From Salinimicrobium sp050750585 (lineage in GTDB: Bacteria > Bacteroidota > Bacteroidia > Flavobacteriales > Flavobacteriaceae), in the NCBI RefSeq assembly GCF_050750585.1, contig NZ_JBOJLM010000005.1:1-64000 (forward strand): a stretch of 64,000 nt of DNA. Reading direction: 5' to 3'. Below the pieces are notes generated by a model. It was not told where the DNA came from, did not search any database, and was given only the letters and a program-made list of their open reading frames with translations. How positions within the stretch are numbered: position 1 is the first letter of the stretch; every line of letters starts with the position of its first letter. Shown one piece after another: positions 17,801 through 24,935 of the stretch. A program made the translations under genes and the position numbers.

Positions 17801-18122
17801 GCTCATTGACTTTGTGAACCTGCGACTGGAAGACGGGATTCCGCTGAAGCAGGCGGTGATCGAAGCCGGAGCTGTAAGAACAACACCAATCCTTTTAACT
17901 GCAGGTACGGTAGTGATCGGAGCCTTCGTGATCCTCTTCGACCCTATTTTCCAGGGACTCGCCATCTCGCTGATGGGAGGAACCATCGTTTCTACTTTCC
18001 TTACACTCCTGGTAGTGCCATTGGTGTACTACATGATCGAAAGAAAGAAGTATGAGGATAGGGAGGTGAAACCGGAGGTTGTGGAGAAACGAGAAACTGA
18101 GTTCTCTAGTTCAGAGTTATGA
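14865..18122 (+). CDS. Efflux RND transporter permease (AcrB/HAE type)
   Basis: Inner-membrane proton-driven pump, 1085 residues, with the usual two-fold repeat of one helix, a large periplasmic loop and five helices. The N-terminal motif IPREEEPQIDVP, GYPGASPTEVEQRI and the TM4 segment GIVVDDSIIIAENMHRH with the paired aspartates of proton relay are all visible. The second half has VRNSVLLIDFVNLR and GGTIVSTFLTLLVVPLVYY. The DD pair favours the hydrophobe/amphiphile branch over the CusA-type metal branch, which has VDAAIVMIENAHK. The substrate is unknown. The genes after it encode a PII-like protein and a DUF2892-type protein. Confidence 0.93.
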   Translation: MKEGLAGKIAKGFINSKLTVLLMIVFMIVGVYASFLIPREEEPQIDVPMADIFVGYPGASPTEVEQRIIKPLEKMVSNIPGVEYVYSTSMEEQGMLIVQFYVGEDIERSYVKLYNELMKNMDQFPPNVTQPLVKTRAIDDVPVLGLTLWSENYDDYQLRQMANELRHEIEKVEDVSIVNTIGGRDRQLRVVLDKDRMAASGVDLLGVSEKIKASNQQLSSGSFDRNDSEVLVSSGSFLESPQDVENLIVGVNNGQPVYLKQIATVQDGPEISKSYVNFGFGQAIDASENYPGEYPAVTLSVAKRKGADAMKIADVILEKVEHLQTNLIPVDVHVEVTRNYGETASHKVGELLLHLIGAIIAVTLVVMLAMGWRGGLVVFLSVPITFALTLLSYYMLDYTLNRITLFALVFVTGIVVDDSIIIAENMHRHFKMKRLPFKQAALYAINEVGNPTILATFTVIASVLPMAFVSGLMGPYMSPMPIGASIAMILSLFVALTITPYLGFIFLREKEKKGKPVKEAQNIEDSMIYRIYKRFEEPLIDNKKIRWSFLGITALLLLGSVALFFTEDVAVKMLPFDNKNEFQVVIDMPEGTTLERTAVVTKEVGQYLSGSEQVVNYQTYIGTSAPITFNGLVRHYDLRGASNTADIQVNLLPKGERSLQSHDIAKLLRPDIQEIGDKYGANIKLVEVPPGPPVLSTIVAEVYGPDYETQIALADSIQTILHNTEDVVDIDWMVEADQQEFEFEIDKEKAMLYGIAPQQIVYTLNSALGERAITQLYDEEVTQRVGIVLALDEEEKSSVQDIMNIQIASQNGQMIPIADLVEPKEVLRDKSIYRKNQKRVVYVLADMAGELESPVYAILGMEEKLKEIELPAGYEISDLYMGQPQYEDDYTVKWDGEWQITLEVFRDLGIAFLGVIVIIYILIVGWFQNFRAPIVMMVAIPLSLIGIVLGHWIMGAFFTATSFIGMIALAGIMVRNSVLLIDFVNLRLEDGIPLKQAVIEAGAVRTTPILLTAGTVVIGAFVILFDPIFQGLAISLMGGTIVSTFLTLLVVPLVYYMIERKKYEDREVKPEVVEKRETEFSSSEL

Positions 18123-18423
18123 GTTCGGAGTTATGAGTTTTGGGTTACCGGTTGCGGGTTGGGGGTTGCGGGTTGCCCCTGCCCTAAAGGGAGGCGGAAA
18201 GTGGCGACAACAATGAAAGAACAATATGAAATACTAAACATGTCGTGTAGTTTCTTTTTTGTAAGTGTAGTGATTCCCCGGCGTTAAAAATTTTTGAAGC
18301 CTTGGAGAAAATTTAGCCGGGGGAGCACGGTTCTAATTTTGCGGGAGCAAAATTGGAAACACCTATCAAAAAAGTGTCCTTTTTTTGGTTCGTTTTTTTG
18401 GACAAGCAAAAAAATGAACAATC
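18123..18423. repeat. Repeat and hairpin-rich region after the RND permease
   Basis: The tail GGGTTGCGGGTTG strings and the 19-mer CTAAAGGGAGGCGGAAAGT (18184-18202) match dispersed repeats at 13.4 kb. AATTTTGC-GGGA-GCAAAATT (18335-18354) is a perfect hairpin. GTTCGTTTTTTTG (18388-18400) pairs with CAAAAAAATGAAC (18407-18419) with one G-U pair. The latter looks like a terminator or RNA element; a relative is at 22126-22137. Confidence 0.55.
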
Positions 18424-18561
18424 ATGAAAAGAATCGAATTTTTATCGACCAGAGGGAGTAAACAATTTTTTAAGGAAGAACTCAATGCTCAAGAACTGTG
18501 TATAATTGGAACCTATTGCTCTGTAAATATCAAACATTTGACCATAATCCTTAAACATTAA
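18424..18561 (+). CDS. Possible 45-residue protein
   Basis: An ATG at 18424 opens a 45-codon frame (MKRIEFLSTRGSKQFFKEEL...) that stops just before the next gene, 4 bases upstream of its ATG. It starts directly after the GTTCGTTTTTTTG hairpin. No family is recognised. It could equally be the untranslated leader of the PII-like gene. Confidence 0.25.
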   Translation: MKRIEFLSTRGSKQFFKEELNAQELCIIGTYCSVNIKHLTIILKH

Positions 18562-18565
18562 AAAA

Positions 18566-18871
18566 ATGAAACTACTAATAGTTACCAGCGTAGTCGCTTT
18601 TCAAAAAGACGTACTAAATCTATTCAAAAAAGCAAATATTGAAGCCTTTAGTTCTTCGGAAATAGATGGCTATAAAAATGGAAATAACCTGATCGCTACG
18701 CAGAGCTGGTTTCCAGGAGAAAAAGGCGGCAATGAATCGCTCATGCTCTTCTCTTTCACCGAAGAGGAAAAGATAACAGAGCTTTTTAAGTACCTGAAGG
18801 AGTACAACGAAAAACTGGAAACCAATAATCCCGTTCGTGCGGTGGTGTTACCTGTAGAACAATCGATCTAA
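18566..18871 (+). CDS. PII-like / DUF3240-like small protein
   Basis: A 101-residue protein whose start (MKLLIVTSVVAFQKDVLNLF, then ANIEAFSSSEIDGYK) follows the beta-alpha-beta opening of PII signalling proteins, and whose second half (LMLFSFTEEEKITELFKYLK, AVVLPVEQSI) supplies the second beta-alpha-beta unit. PII-like proteins of this type are known next to RND exporters (DUF3240 beside cusA) and membrane transporters, where a trimer senses a small ligand or metal. I infer a regulatory link to the RND pump. The family call is by eye and moderate. Confidence 0.55.
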   Translation: MKLLIVTSVVAFQKDVLNLFKKANIEAFSSSEIDGYKNGNNLIATQSWFPGEKGGNESLMLFSFTEEEKITELFKYLKEYNEKLETNNPVRAVVLPVEQSI

Positions 18872-18918
18872 ATATGATCAATTAACAATAAACAATTATC
18901 AACTAAAAATTTAAGATT

Positions 18919-19137
18919 ATGCTAAATAGATTTATACGCGGCATCGCTGGAACATTTATCCTTATAAGCCTGCTTTTGGCAGTTTATGTCAACCTCAACT
19001 GGTTATGGTTTACAGCCTTTGTGGGTGTGAACTTATTGCAATCCTCAATGACCCGCTGGTGTTTGATGGAAGACATTCTGAAGAAATTCGGAGTAAAGGA
19101 GGAGAAGCAAATAAAAGAATCCAGGTCAAAAGTTTAG
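18919..19137 (+). CDS. DUF2892-type small inner-membrane protein
   Basis: 72 residues with two hydrophobic helices (about 8-25 and 29-43) and a charged tail. The pattern NRFIRGIAGTFILISLLLA...LNWLWFTAFVGVNLLQSSMT fits the DUF2892 / YgaP membrane-anchor family, normally found beside or fused to rhodanese domains. It lies 47 bases after the PII-like gene, probably in one transcript. Its role is unknown. Confidence 0.7.
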   Translation: MLNRFIRGIAGTFILISLLLAVYVNLNWLWFTAFVGVNLLQSSMTRWCLMEDILKKFGVKEEKQIKESRSKV

Positions 19138-19339
19138 ATCCTTCAAAATATCATTGAAAACTCCCCAACATGACAAATTGCCTTATTTGATTGGCTGAGG
19201 ATATTTAATTTCACCTGTAAAAGAACTTCAAAAAGGGAAAACTTTTCTGCTTTACCCAGGATAGATCAGTATTTTTTCAAAAATAAGGTGCTTGGGACCT
19301 GGAAGATCGGGTTCGTAAACAAGCTTAAACTTAGAAGCC

Positions 19340-19507
19340 ATGAAAGCACAAATAAACAGGGAATGGCATGAAAAGCACAAAATGCCCAAAAATCCGACGA
19401 TAGATCAGCGTATTGAATGGCATCTGGATCATGTTAAAAACTGCAGCTGCCGCAAGATACCCGGTAAGCTCGCCGAAGAAATGAGAAAAAGAGGGGTTAA
19501 ATTTTGA
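19340..19507 (+). CDS. Small conserved-looking protein, 55 residues
   Basis: A short gene missed by a length cut-off: ATG at 19340, TGA at 19505-19507. The protein is hydrophilic (MKAQINREWHEKHKMPKNPT, then IEWHLDHVKNCSCR) with a C-x-C pair and several His and Trp residues, and I recall similar 50-residue proteins in Bacteroidota genomes. The Cys/His content could bind a metal. No function is known to me. A perfect 47-bp palindrome follows 31 bases after the stop. Confidence 0.65.
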   Translation: MKAQINREWHEKHKMPKNPTIDQRIEWHLDHVKNCSCRKIPGKLAEEMRKRGVKF

Positions 19508-19538
19508 AATTCAGTTTCCAATTTTCTTTAGGCACCAA

Positions 19539-19585
19539 CAGAATATCACCCTTCAAAAATGCCATTTTTGAAGGGTGATATTCTG
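19539..19585. terminator. Perfect 47-bp palindrome between convergent genes
   Basis: Two 23-base arms (CAGAATATCACCCTTCAAAA continuing to 19561, mirrored to 19585) pair without a mismatch around the single base C at 19562. The centre contains an exact CAAAAATGNCATTTTTG motif (19554-19570). Its place between the stop codons of two convergent genes suits a bidirectional terminator, although no T-tract follows on either side. Confidence 0.6.
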
Positions 19586-19622
19586 CAACGTTATAAGCCT
19601 ACGCAAATACAGCTGTGACTTA

Positions 19623-20117
19623 TTAGAGTTCTTCACCCGTCATGGGGTTTCTTAAAACAGGAGTATCAGATGAAATCTTCCTGAAGTACCCCTTTGCAAC
19701 AACTGCATGTCCAAAGCCGCAACCGGAATTAAAATCTTCAGTTTCTTCATTTACTCTTACCCCTTTCCTATCAAAGGAAAAAGTGATCTTGCAGGACTTG
19801 TCGAATTGTGGGGTTCTGTAAACGGCTACTTTATTTTCAACAATTAAAGTGTCCATGAAAGATCCAGAATTGTAACTAGGAGCACCTTTATTGATCACAA
19901 AAGTCATTGCGATCCTATCAGAATCTATCTGCTTAACCTGAATTTCTCCAAAATACTCCCTTATTTCTTCAGCCGACTCAGGATTGTAGTTTCCGAAGAC
20001 ATAAGTTCCGGTGGAATCAAATTGATCAACTTCCGAAGTTTTACACTGAATTAAGGTAAAGATCAGAACAAAATATATCAGTTTTTTCAATTTTTCAGTT
20101 TTAATATTACAATACAT
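19623..20117 (-). CDS. Predicted lipoprotein of unknown function
   Basis: A 164-residue protein when started at the ATG at 20117; an open frame continues upstream but lacks signal character. The start gives a lipoprotein signal (KKLIYFVLIFTLIQC, lipobox LIQC), so the mature protein is tethered in the envelope. The rest (TYVFGNYNPESAEEIREYFG, KITFSFDRKG) is beta-rich with two later cysteines (in DKSCKIT and SGCGFGH). I do not recognise the family. It is monocistronic and divergent from the DoxX gene. Confidence 0.6.
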   Translation of the reverse strand: MYCNIKTEKLKKLIYFVLIFTLIQCKTSEVDQFDSTGTYVFGNYNPESAEEIREYFGEIQVKQIDSDRIAMTFVINKGAPSYNSGSFMDTLIVENKVAVYRTPQFDKSCKITFSFDRKGVRVNEETEDFNSGCGFGHAVVAKGYFRKISSDTPVLRNPMTGEEL

Positions 20118-20280
20118 AACCTCGCTAAAGATCCGAAAATGTAGCCTGTAATACACTGACTTGTTTAGCGGAAACAGCTTGGGACATAATATTATCCATG
20201 GTAGTGTTATGCATCTTTGTGCGAATACAGCAGCACTTTCCTGCATTCATAAATGTAATTTTTTAGAAGTAAATATTTAT

Positions 20281-20327
20281 ATCGCTTGCGACATAATAAA
20301 TAGTTCATATATTTACATCGTGCACGA
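20281..20327 (+). promoter_or_regulatory. Two OhrR-like operator sites upstream of the DoxX gene
   Basis: TCGC-TT-GCGA (20282-20291, preceded by A to give ATCGC) and TCGTGCACGA (20318-20327) are both perfect 10-bp palindromes, 36 bp centre to centre. The first shares its half-site with ATCGC-AG-GCGAT upstream of the MarR/OhrR gene at 21567. The second overlaps the probable -7 region just upstream of the DoxX start at 20360. This suggests repression by the nearby OhrR-like protein. Confidence 0.5.
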
Positions 20328-20359
20328 CACAAAAAATAATGATTTAAAAAACTTCTCTT

Positions 20360-20833
20360 ATGAACGGGATCCTTCAAAACTTAAAATGGAGCTATGGCGT
20401 CAAAACCCACTGGTTTCGTGCGGTTTTCAGAATTATATTAGGCCTCAGCCTAGCTTATGCAGGAATAGGTCACCTTACATTTTCGCGACTCGAATTTGTA
20501 GCACAGGTACCAAACTGGGTGCCCCTGTCTGATGATCTTGTGGTTGTACTTTCTGGGGTCGTGGAAATTTCGTTAGGCCTTGCCCTTGTGCTTCTGCCAA
20601 AATGGAAAGCCTTAACGGGATGGATTGTCGCCATATGCTTTGTCCTGATTTTCCCGGGGAATATCGCACAGTACCTCAATGGAACAGATGCTTTTGGCCT
20701 GGATACAGACCATGCAAGGTTGATCAGGCTGTTCTTTCAGCCGGTATTGATTCTTTGGGCATTGTGGTCAACGGGTGCTTATAAGGCATACGTGGAGCGA
20801 AATATTTCATCAAACAGCAACAAAAATTCCTGA
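20360..20833 (+). CDS. DoxX-family membrane protein
   Basis: 157 residues with four hydrophobic helices (about 20-38, 57-77, 84-100 and 122-142), the DoxX/DoxD-like layout. Motifs include the RIILGLSLAYAGIGHL first helix and FPGNIAQYLNGTDAFGLDTD between helices 3 and 4. DoxX-type proteins are linked to thiol redox and oxidative stress defence. The following genes, glutathione peroxidase and an OhrR-like regulator, fit that theme, and palindromes matching the regulator's own upstream site precede this gene. Confidence 0.8.
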   Translation: MNGILQNLKWSYGVKTHWFRAVFRIILGLSLAYAGIGHLTFSRLEFVAQVPNWVPLSDDLVVVLSGVVEISLGLALVLLPKWKALTGWIVAICFVLIFPGNIAQYLNGTDAFGLDTDHARLIRLFFQPVLILWALWSTGAYKAYVERNISSNSNKNS

Positions 20834-20915
20834 TCAACTCTTTTGATTCTTTCAGAAATTACTTCGGAATAAAAGAAGTTGAGAATCATATTTACAAACC
20901 TTATAATATTCAGAA

Positions 20916-21530
20916 ATGACAAATAGATCAACAACAGTAAAAAGTCAAAGCCTGAAGCAAAAAGTTTTACGCTTCATGTACCCATTAATCAGGAAACTGG
21001 GCAAAAAAGGTAAAAATGGCACTGTCTTACTTAATGAACATAAAAGGCAGCCGCTCACTTCTTTGCACAATCTGAAAATTGACCTTAACACCGGAAAAAA
21101 GCTGGATCTGCAGGAATTTAAAGGAAAGAAATTGATCCTGGTGAATACTGCTTCAAACTGCGGCTACACTGGCCAGTACTCCGAACTCCAATCTTTACAG
21201 GAGCATTACGGCAATACTCTTCAGGTCATCGCCTTTCCTGCCAATGATTTTGCCGAACAGGAAAAAAGTGACGACAATGAAATAGCCGAATTTTGTCAGA
21301 TGAATTATGGGGTAACTTTTCCGGTAGCCAAAAAAGGCGTGGTGGTCAAAAATGAGGAACAGCAGGATCTTTTCAAGTGGCTGACAAATAAAGACCTCAA
21401 CGGCTGGAACCAACATGCGCCCGACTGGAACTTCAGTAAATATATAGTGGATGAAAATGGCATTTTAACGCACTATTTTGGTCCTTCTATCTCTCCATTG
21501 GAAGAGCAATTTTTAAGAGCTTTGGAATAA
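20916..21530 (+). CDS. Glutathione peroxidase-family thiol peroxidase
   Basis: A 204-residue thioredoxin-fold peroxidase that reduces hydroperoxides, in bacteria usually with thioredoxin as reductant. The catalytic tetrad is present: C82 in NTASNCGYTGQYSEL, Q in FPANDFAEQE, and W and N in PDWNFSKY. The Cys form replaces selenocysteine. About 45 extra residues before the domain are basic and partly hydrophobic (VLRFMYPLIRKLGKKGKNG) and could be a loose membrane-association segment. It follows DoxX by 82 bases and precedes the ohrR-like gene, forming a peroxide-stress group. Confidence 0.88.
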   Translation: MTNRSTTVKSQSLKQKVLRFMYPLIRKLGKKGKNGTVLLNEHKRQPLTSLHNLKIDLNTGKKLDLQEFKGKKLILVNTASNCGYTGQYSELQSLQEHYGNTLQVIAFPANDFAEQEKSDDNEIAEFCQMNYGVTFPVAKKGVVVKNEEQQDLFKWLTNKDLNGWNQHAPDWNFSKYIVDENGILTHYFGPSISPLEEQFLRALE

Positions 21531-21566
21531 TTACAGTGATACCTCTTTTCAGAAGGGAAGTTTTTT

Positions 21567-21578
21567 ATCGCAGGCGAT
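21567..21578 (+). promoter_or_regulatory. Operator-like palindrome upstream of the OhrR-like gene
   Basis: ATCGC-AG-GCGAT (21567-21578) is a perfect 5-bp-arm palindrome, 51 bases before the MarR-family start. It matches the half-site of the palindrome at 20281-20291. The pattern indicates autorepression. Confidence 0.5.
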
Positions 21579-21628
21579 TATTTCATTTATTTGTAGCATC
21601 CTGAATAATTCCTGCAATAAATTGTACT

Positions 21629-22069
21629 ATGGAATACGAACAACTCAAATTAGAAAATCAATTATGTTTCCCTGTTTATGCAGCATCGCGGTTAATCACG
21701 AGGGAATATCAGCCATTTTTGGACCGGCTGGAGATCACTTATCCACAGTATTTGGTCCTCATGGTTTTGTGGGAGACCAATGGCCTTACGGTAAACGATA
21801 TTGCCAAGAAGTTACTTCTCAACACCAACACCATCACTCCCCTGCTTAAACGCATGGAACAACAGGCTCTAATTACCCGGGAACGCTCAAAACGAGATGA
21901 ACGCAAGGTCCTGGTGAAACTAACTTCAAAAGGAAGAGACCTGCAGGAACAGGCTGCTCAAATCCCTGAAGCATTGGAAAAACGCCTGTTAGATAGTCAG
22001 CTCGAAATCGATGATCTTGTTAAGCTGAAGCAAAGACTTAATGATGTCATCGAATTTTTATCTAAGTAA
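21629..22069 (+). CDS. MarR-family organic-peroxide regulator, OhrR type
   Basis: A 146-residue winged-helix repressor. The N-terminal segment ENQLCFPVYAASR puts Cys13 where OhrR proteins carry the peroxide-sensing cysteine. The recognition region is LTVNDIAKKLLLNTNTITPLLKRME, and the wing contains RSKRDERKVLVKLT. OhrR releases DNA when the Cys is oxidised. Here the likely targets are its own promoter and the DoxX/glutathione peroxidase genes upstream, given shared palindromes. There is only one Cys near the site, consistent with the one-Cys subtype. Confidence 0.85.
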   Translation: MEYEQLKLENQLCFPVYAASRLITREYQPFLDRLEITYPQYLVLMVLWETNGLTVNDIAKKLLLNTNTITPLLKRMEQQALITRERSKRDERKVLVKLTSKGRDLQEQAAQIPEALEKRLLDSQLEIDDLVKLKQRLNDVIEFLSK

Positions 22070-22111
22070 AAAGACAAGCACCCTATCCTCATTTTTGTAA
22101 CTTTGACCATA

Positions 22112-22158
22112 GCTCCGGCTTTTTTGTTCGTTTTTTTCGGCAGGAAAAGCAACGGAGC
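22112..22158 (+). terminator. Hairpin element between ohrR-like and GH92 genes
   Basis: GCTCCG (from 22112) can pair with CGGAGC (to 22158), enclosing GTTCGTTTTTTT (22126-22137). That string is shared with the hairpin at 18388-18419. It may end the ohrR-like transcript, but the family of elements is not one I can name. Confidence 0.4.
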
Positions 22159-22266
22159 CATTGAAGCTTCACGCTATTCAGCTAACCAACGTTAAACAAA
22201 AAAAGGACCTGCAAATTAAGTTTCCATTACCCTCTTTCCATGAACAGGTCCAGAAACAGTATCCAA

Positions 22267-24630
22267 ATGAGAAAAAACATTTTTAGCCCCAAACTTTTTA
22301 TGGGTGTTGTTCTGGTAGTTTCCGCCGTATTTCTGCACTCCTGTAAGAAATCTGCCGCAAGGGAAACTGAAAATAATCAGCAACTCGAATTAAAAGACCT
22401 GGCACAGTATGTTGACCCCATGATAGGTACGGCAAAAATGGGCCACACTTATCCCGGCGCTACAGTTCCATTTGGAAGCGTACAGCTAAGCCCCGATACA
22501 GATACGATTCCCTATGCCGTCAATGGACAGTACAACCCTGATGTTTATAAGTATTGCGCCGGTTATCAATACAACGATGAGACCATTGTCGGGTTTAGCC
22601 ACACTCATTTTAGCGGCACGGGTCACTCAGACCTCGGGGACTTTTTGATCATGCCCACTACCGGAGATCTAAAGCTGAATCCCGGAACAGCATCTGATCC
22701 CGATAGCGGCTACCGCTCGAGATTTTCTCACGACAAAGAAACTGCCGAACCCGGTTATTACAGCGTTTTGCTTGAAGATTACAACATCAAAGCCGAAATG
22801 ACAGCTACCAGCCGGGTGGGAATGCACCAGTACACCTTTCCGGAAGCTGGCAAATCGCACATCATCTTAGACCTTGTTTCAGGCATTTACAATTATGACG
22901 ATAAAAACGTCTGGACCTTTGTGAGGGTTGAAAATGACACTTTGGTGACCGGATATCGTCAAACTAATGGCTGGGCCCGCACCAGGAAAGTATATTTCGC
23001 CCTCTCCTTCAGTCAGCCAATTGAAAACTACGGAAGGGAACGTTATGACAGGCAGCCTTATAATGGGTTTTGGAGAAAGTATGATGAGTCTGAAACCTTT
23101 CCGGAGATAGCAGGTGAAAAGATCAGGATGTATTTTGATTTTGACATGAAACAAAATGAAAAGCTGAACATCAAATTGGCAATCTCACCGGTTAGTGCTG
23201 AAGGTGCCTTGCAGAATATGAAAGATGAGATCCCTCACTGGAATTTTGATCAGGTGAAGAAAGAGGCCCGGCAGGTGTGGAACGAGGAACTGAATAAAGT
23301 CATTGTAGAAACTGAAAAACCTGAAGATATGGTCAATTTCTATACGGCTATGTACCACGCTTTTTTAGGACCCACAGAATACATGGATACCGATGGAAAA
23401 TACCGCGGAATTGATATGGGAATCCACCAGGCCGACGGTTTTACTAACTACACCAGCTTTTCACTTTGGGACACCTACAGGGCTTTACACCCACTTTTTA
23501 ACGTGCTCCAGCCCGAAAGAAATGCCGATATGGTAGAAGCCATGATGGCACATTATGACCAAAGCGTACATTCCATGCTGCCAGTGTGGTCGCACTACGC
23601 CAATGAGAACTGGTGCATGATAGGCTACCACAGTGTTTCGGTCATTGCAGATGCCATAGTAAAAGGCAATGCCGACTTTGACCAGGAACGGGCCCTTGAT
23701 GCCATGGTGCAAACAGCTAAAACAGGATATTATGACGGCCTGCAGTATTATATGGACATAGGTTATGTGCCCGAGGATAAAAATGGCGCATCGGTATCAA
23801 AAACATTGGAGTATGCCTATGACGACTGGGCCATTGCCCAGGCTGCAAAAAAGTTGGGCAAAAATGACATTTTTGAAGAGTTTATGAAGAGGTCAGAAAA
23901 CTACAAGAATGTCTTTGATCCAAAATCGGGCTTTATGAGACCTAAACTGAGTGATGGCAGCTTTAAAAAAGAGTTTGATGCTTTAGACACCCATGGGCAG
24001 GGCTTTATTGAAGGTAACGCCTGGAACTACAGCTTGTACGTGCCTCATGCCCCTGCACAAATGATTGAAATGATAGGCGGGAAAGAAAAATTTTCTCAGC
24101 ACCTCGATTCCCTGTTCAGCATGAATCTTCCGGATAAATATTTTGCCAATACCGAAGATATTTCCAGGGAAGGCATCATTGGAAATTACGTGCACGGCAA
24201 CGAGCCGTCTCACCATGTGGCCTACCTGTACAATTGGACAGATACTCCCTGGAAATCCCAGGATAAGATCAGAATGGTTTTAAAAGATCAATATCAAACC
24301 GGAGCCGATGGTTTGGGTGGGAATGATGATTTTGGCCAAATGAGCGCGTGGTATATCTTCAGTTCTTTAGGATTTTATCCCGTGGCACCGGGCAGTGAAG
24401 ATTATGCCCTTGGCAGCCCGGGCGTTAACCAGGCCACTATTAATCTCGAAAACGGAAATACCTTCAGGGTAATTGCCGAAAATCAAAGTGAAGAAAATGT
24501 ATTCGTAGAGAAGGTTGAACTTAACGGAAAGAAACTGGAAAGTCCTTTTATCAACCACCACGATGTTATGAAAGGGGGAGAATTAAAATTCTATATGGCA
24601 AGTACTCCAAACCGGGAGCTGTATAATTAG
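22267..24630 (+). CDS. GH92-family alpha-mannosidase-like lipoprotein
   Basis: A 787-residue secreted glycoside hydrolase of family GH92, whose members are calcium-dependent exo-acting alpha-1,2-, 1,3- or 1,4-mannosidases for N-glycans and yeast mannan. The ATG at 22267 gives a compact lipoprotein signal (lipobox LHSC); the ATG at 22240 would add nine residues. Motifs run in family order: VDPMIGTAKMGHTYPGATVP, GFSHTHFSGTGHSD, FSLWDTYRALHPL, EGNAWNYSLYVPHA, GNEPSHHVAYLYNW, and the catalytic-end segment GLGGNDDFGQMSAWYIFSSL. It is probably displayed on the cell surface or in the periplasm. No SusC/D pair or other carbohydrate gene is adjacent, so it is not in a canonical utilisation locus. Confidence 0.93.
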   Translation: MRKNIFSPKLFMGVVLVVSAVFLHSCKKSAARETENNQQLELKDLAQYVDPMIGTAKMGHTYPGATVPFGSVQLSPDTDTIPYAVNGQYNPDVYKYCAGYQYNDETIVGFSHTHFSGTGHSDLGDFLIMPTTGDLKLNPGTASDPDSGYRSRFSHDKETAEPGYYSVLLEDYNIKAEMTATSRVGMHQYTFPEAGKSHIILDLVSGIYNYDDKNVWTFVRVENDTLVTGYRQTNGWARTRKVYFALSFSQPIENYGRERYDRQPYNGFWRKYDESETFPEIAGEKIRMYFDFDMKQNEKLNIKLAISPVSAEGALQNMKDEIPHWNFDQVKKEARQVWNEELNKVIVETEKPEDMVNFYTAMYHAFLGPTEYMDTDGKYRGIDMGIHQADGFTNYTSFSLWDTYRALHPLFNVLQPERNADMVEAMMAHYDQSVHSMLPVWSHYANENWCMIGYHSVSVIADAIVKGNADFDQERALDAMVQTAKTGYYDGLQYYMDIGYVPEDKNGASVSKTLEYAYDDWAIAQAAKKLGKNDIFEEFMKRSENYKNVFDPKSGFMRPKLSDGSFKKEFDALDTHGQGFIEGNAWNYSLYVPHAPAQMIEMIGGKEKFSQHLDSLFSMNLPDKYFANTEDISREGIIGNYVHGNEPSHHVAYLYNWTDTPWKSQDKIRMVLKDQYQTGADGLGGNDDFGQMSAWYIFSSLGFYPVAPGSEDYALGSPGVNQATINLENGNTFRVIAENQSEENVFVEKVELNGKKLESPFINHHDVMKGGELKFYMASTPNRELYN

Positions 24631-24935
24631 AATTCCGGCTATTCTTTTGTTGCTCTGTTGAGTAGAAATATCTGTTCAGTAGAAATATGAGTGAATAAAA
24701 GTAGTCTTACCTTATCTACTACGCATAGAATTGAATACTTTTCAAAAAAAAGCAGATTTTTTCGCTTTCGTTAGAGAAAGTTCTTACATATTATGTTAAA
24801 TACAGGTTAAACCGTATAAAAACATATTTTTCTATAGAAAGAAATGACTTATTTTGATATTAATATTCGCCTGTAAAGGCACTACAAGTGAGAAGTGTAC
24901 CCCCCTACAATACTCTTCTCACTTTTTTATTTTCT
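24631..24935. terminator. Convergent intergenic region with bidirectional terminator
   Basis: AAGTGAGAAG (24886-24895) pairs with CTTCTCACTT (24915-24924) around a 19-nt loop, followed by a T-tract. It lies between the convergent GH92 and CBS genes and should end the GH92 transcript. The rest of the 305 bases (AT-rich, with TCTGTTGAGTAGAAATAT / CTGTTCAGTAGAAATAT as a short direct repeat near 24655-24690) holds no gene. Confidence 0.6.

Noticed and set aside
20161..20532. Plus-strand frame overlapping the DoxX gene
   Set aside because: Different frame from DoxX, which has clear helices and family motifs. The frame crosses the operator region.
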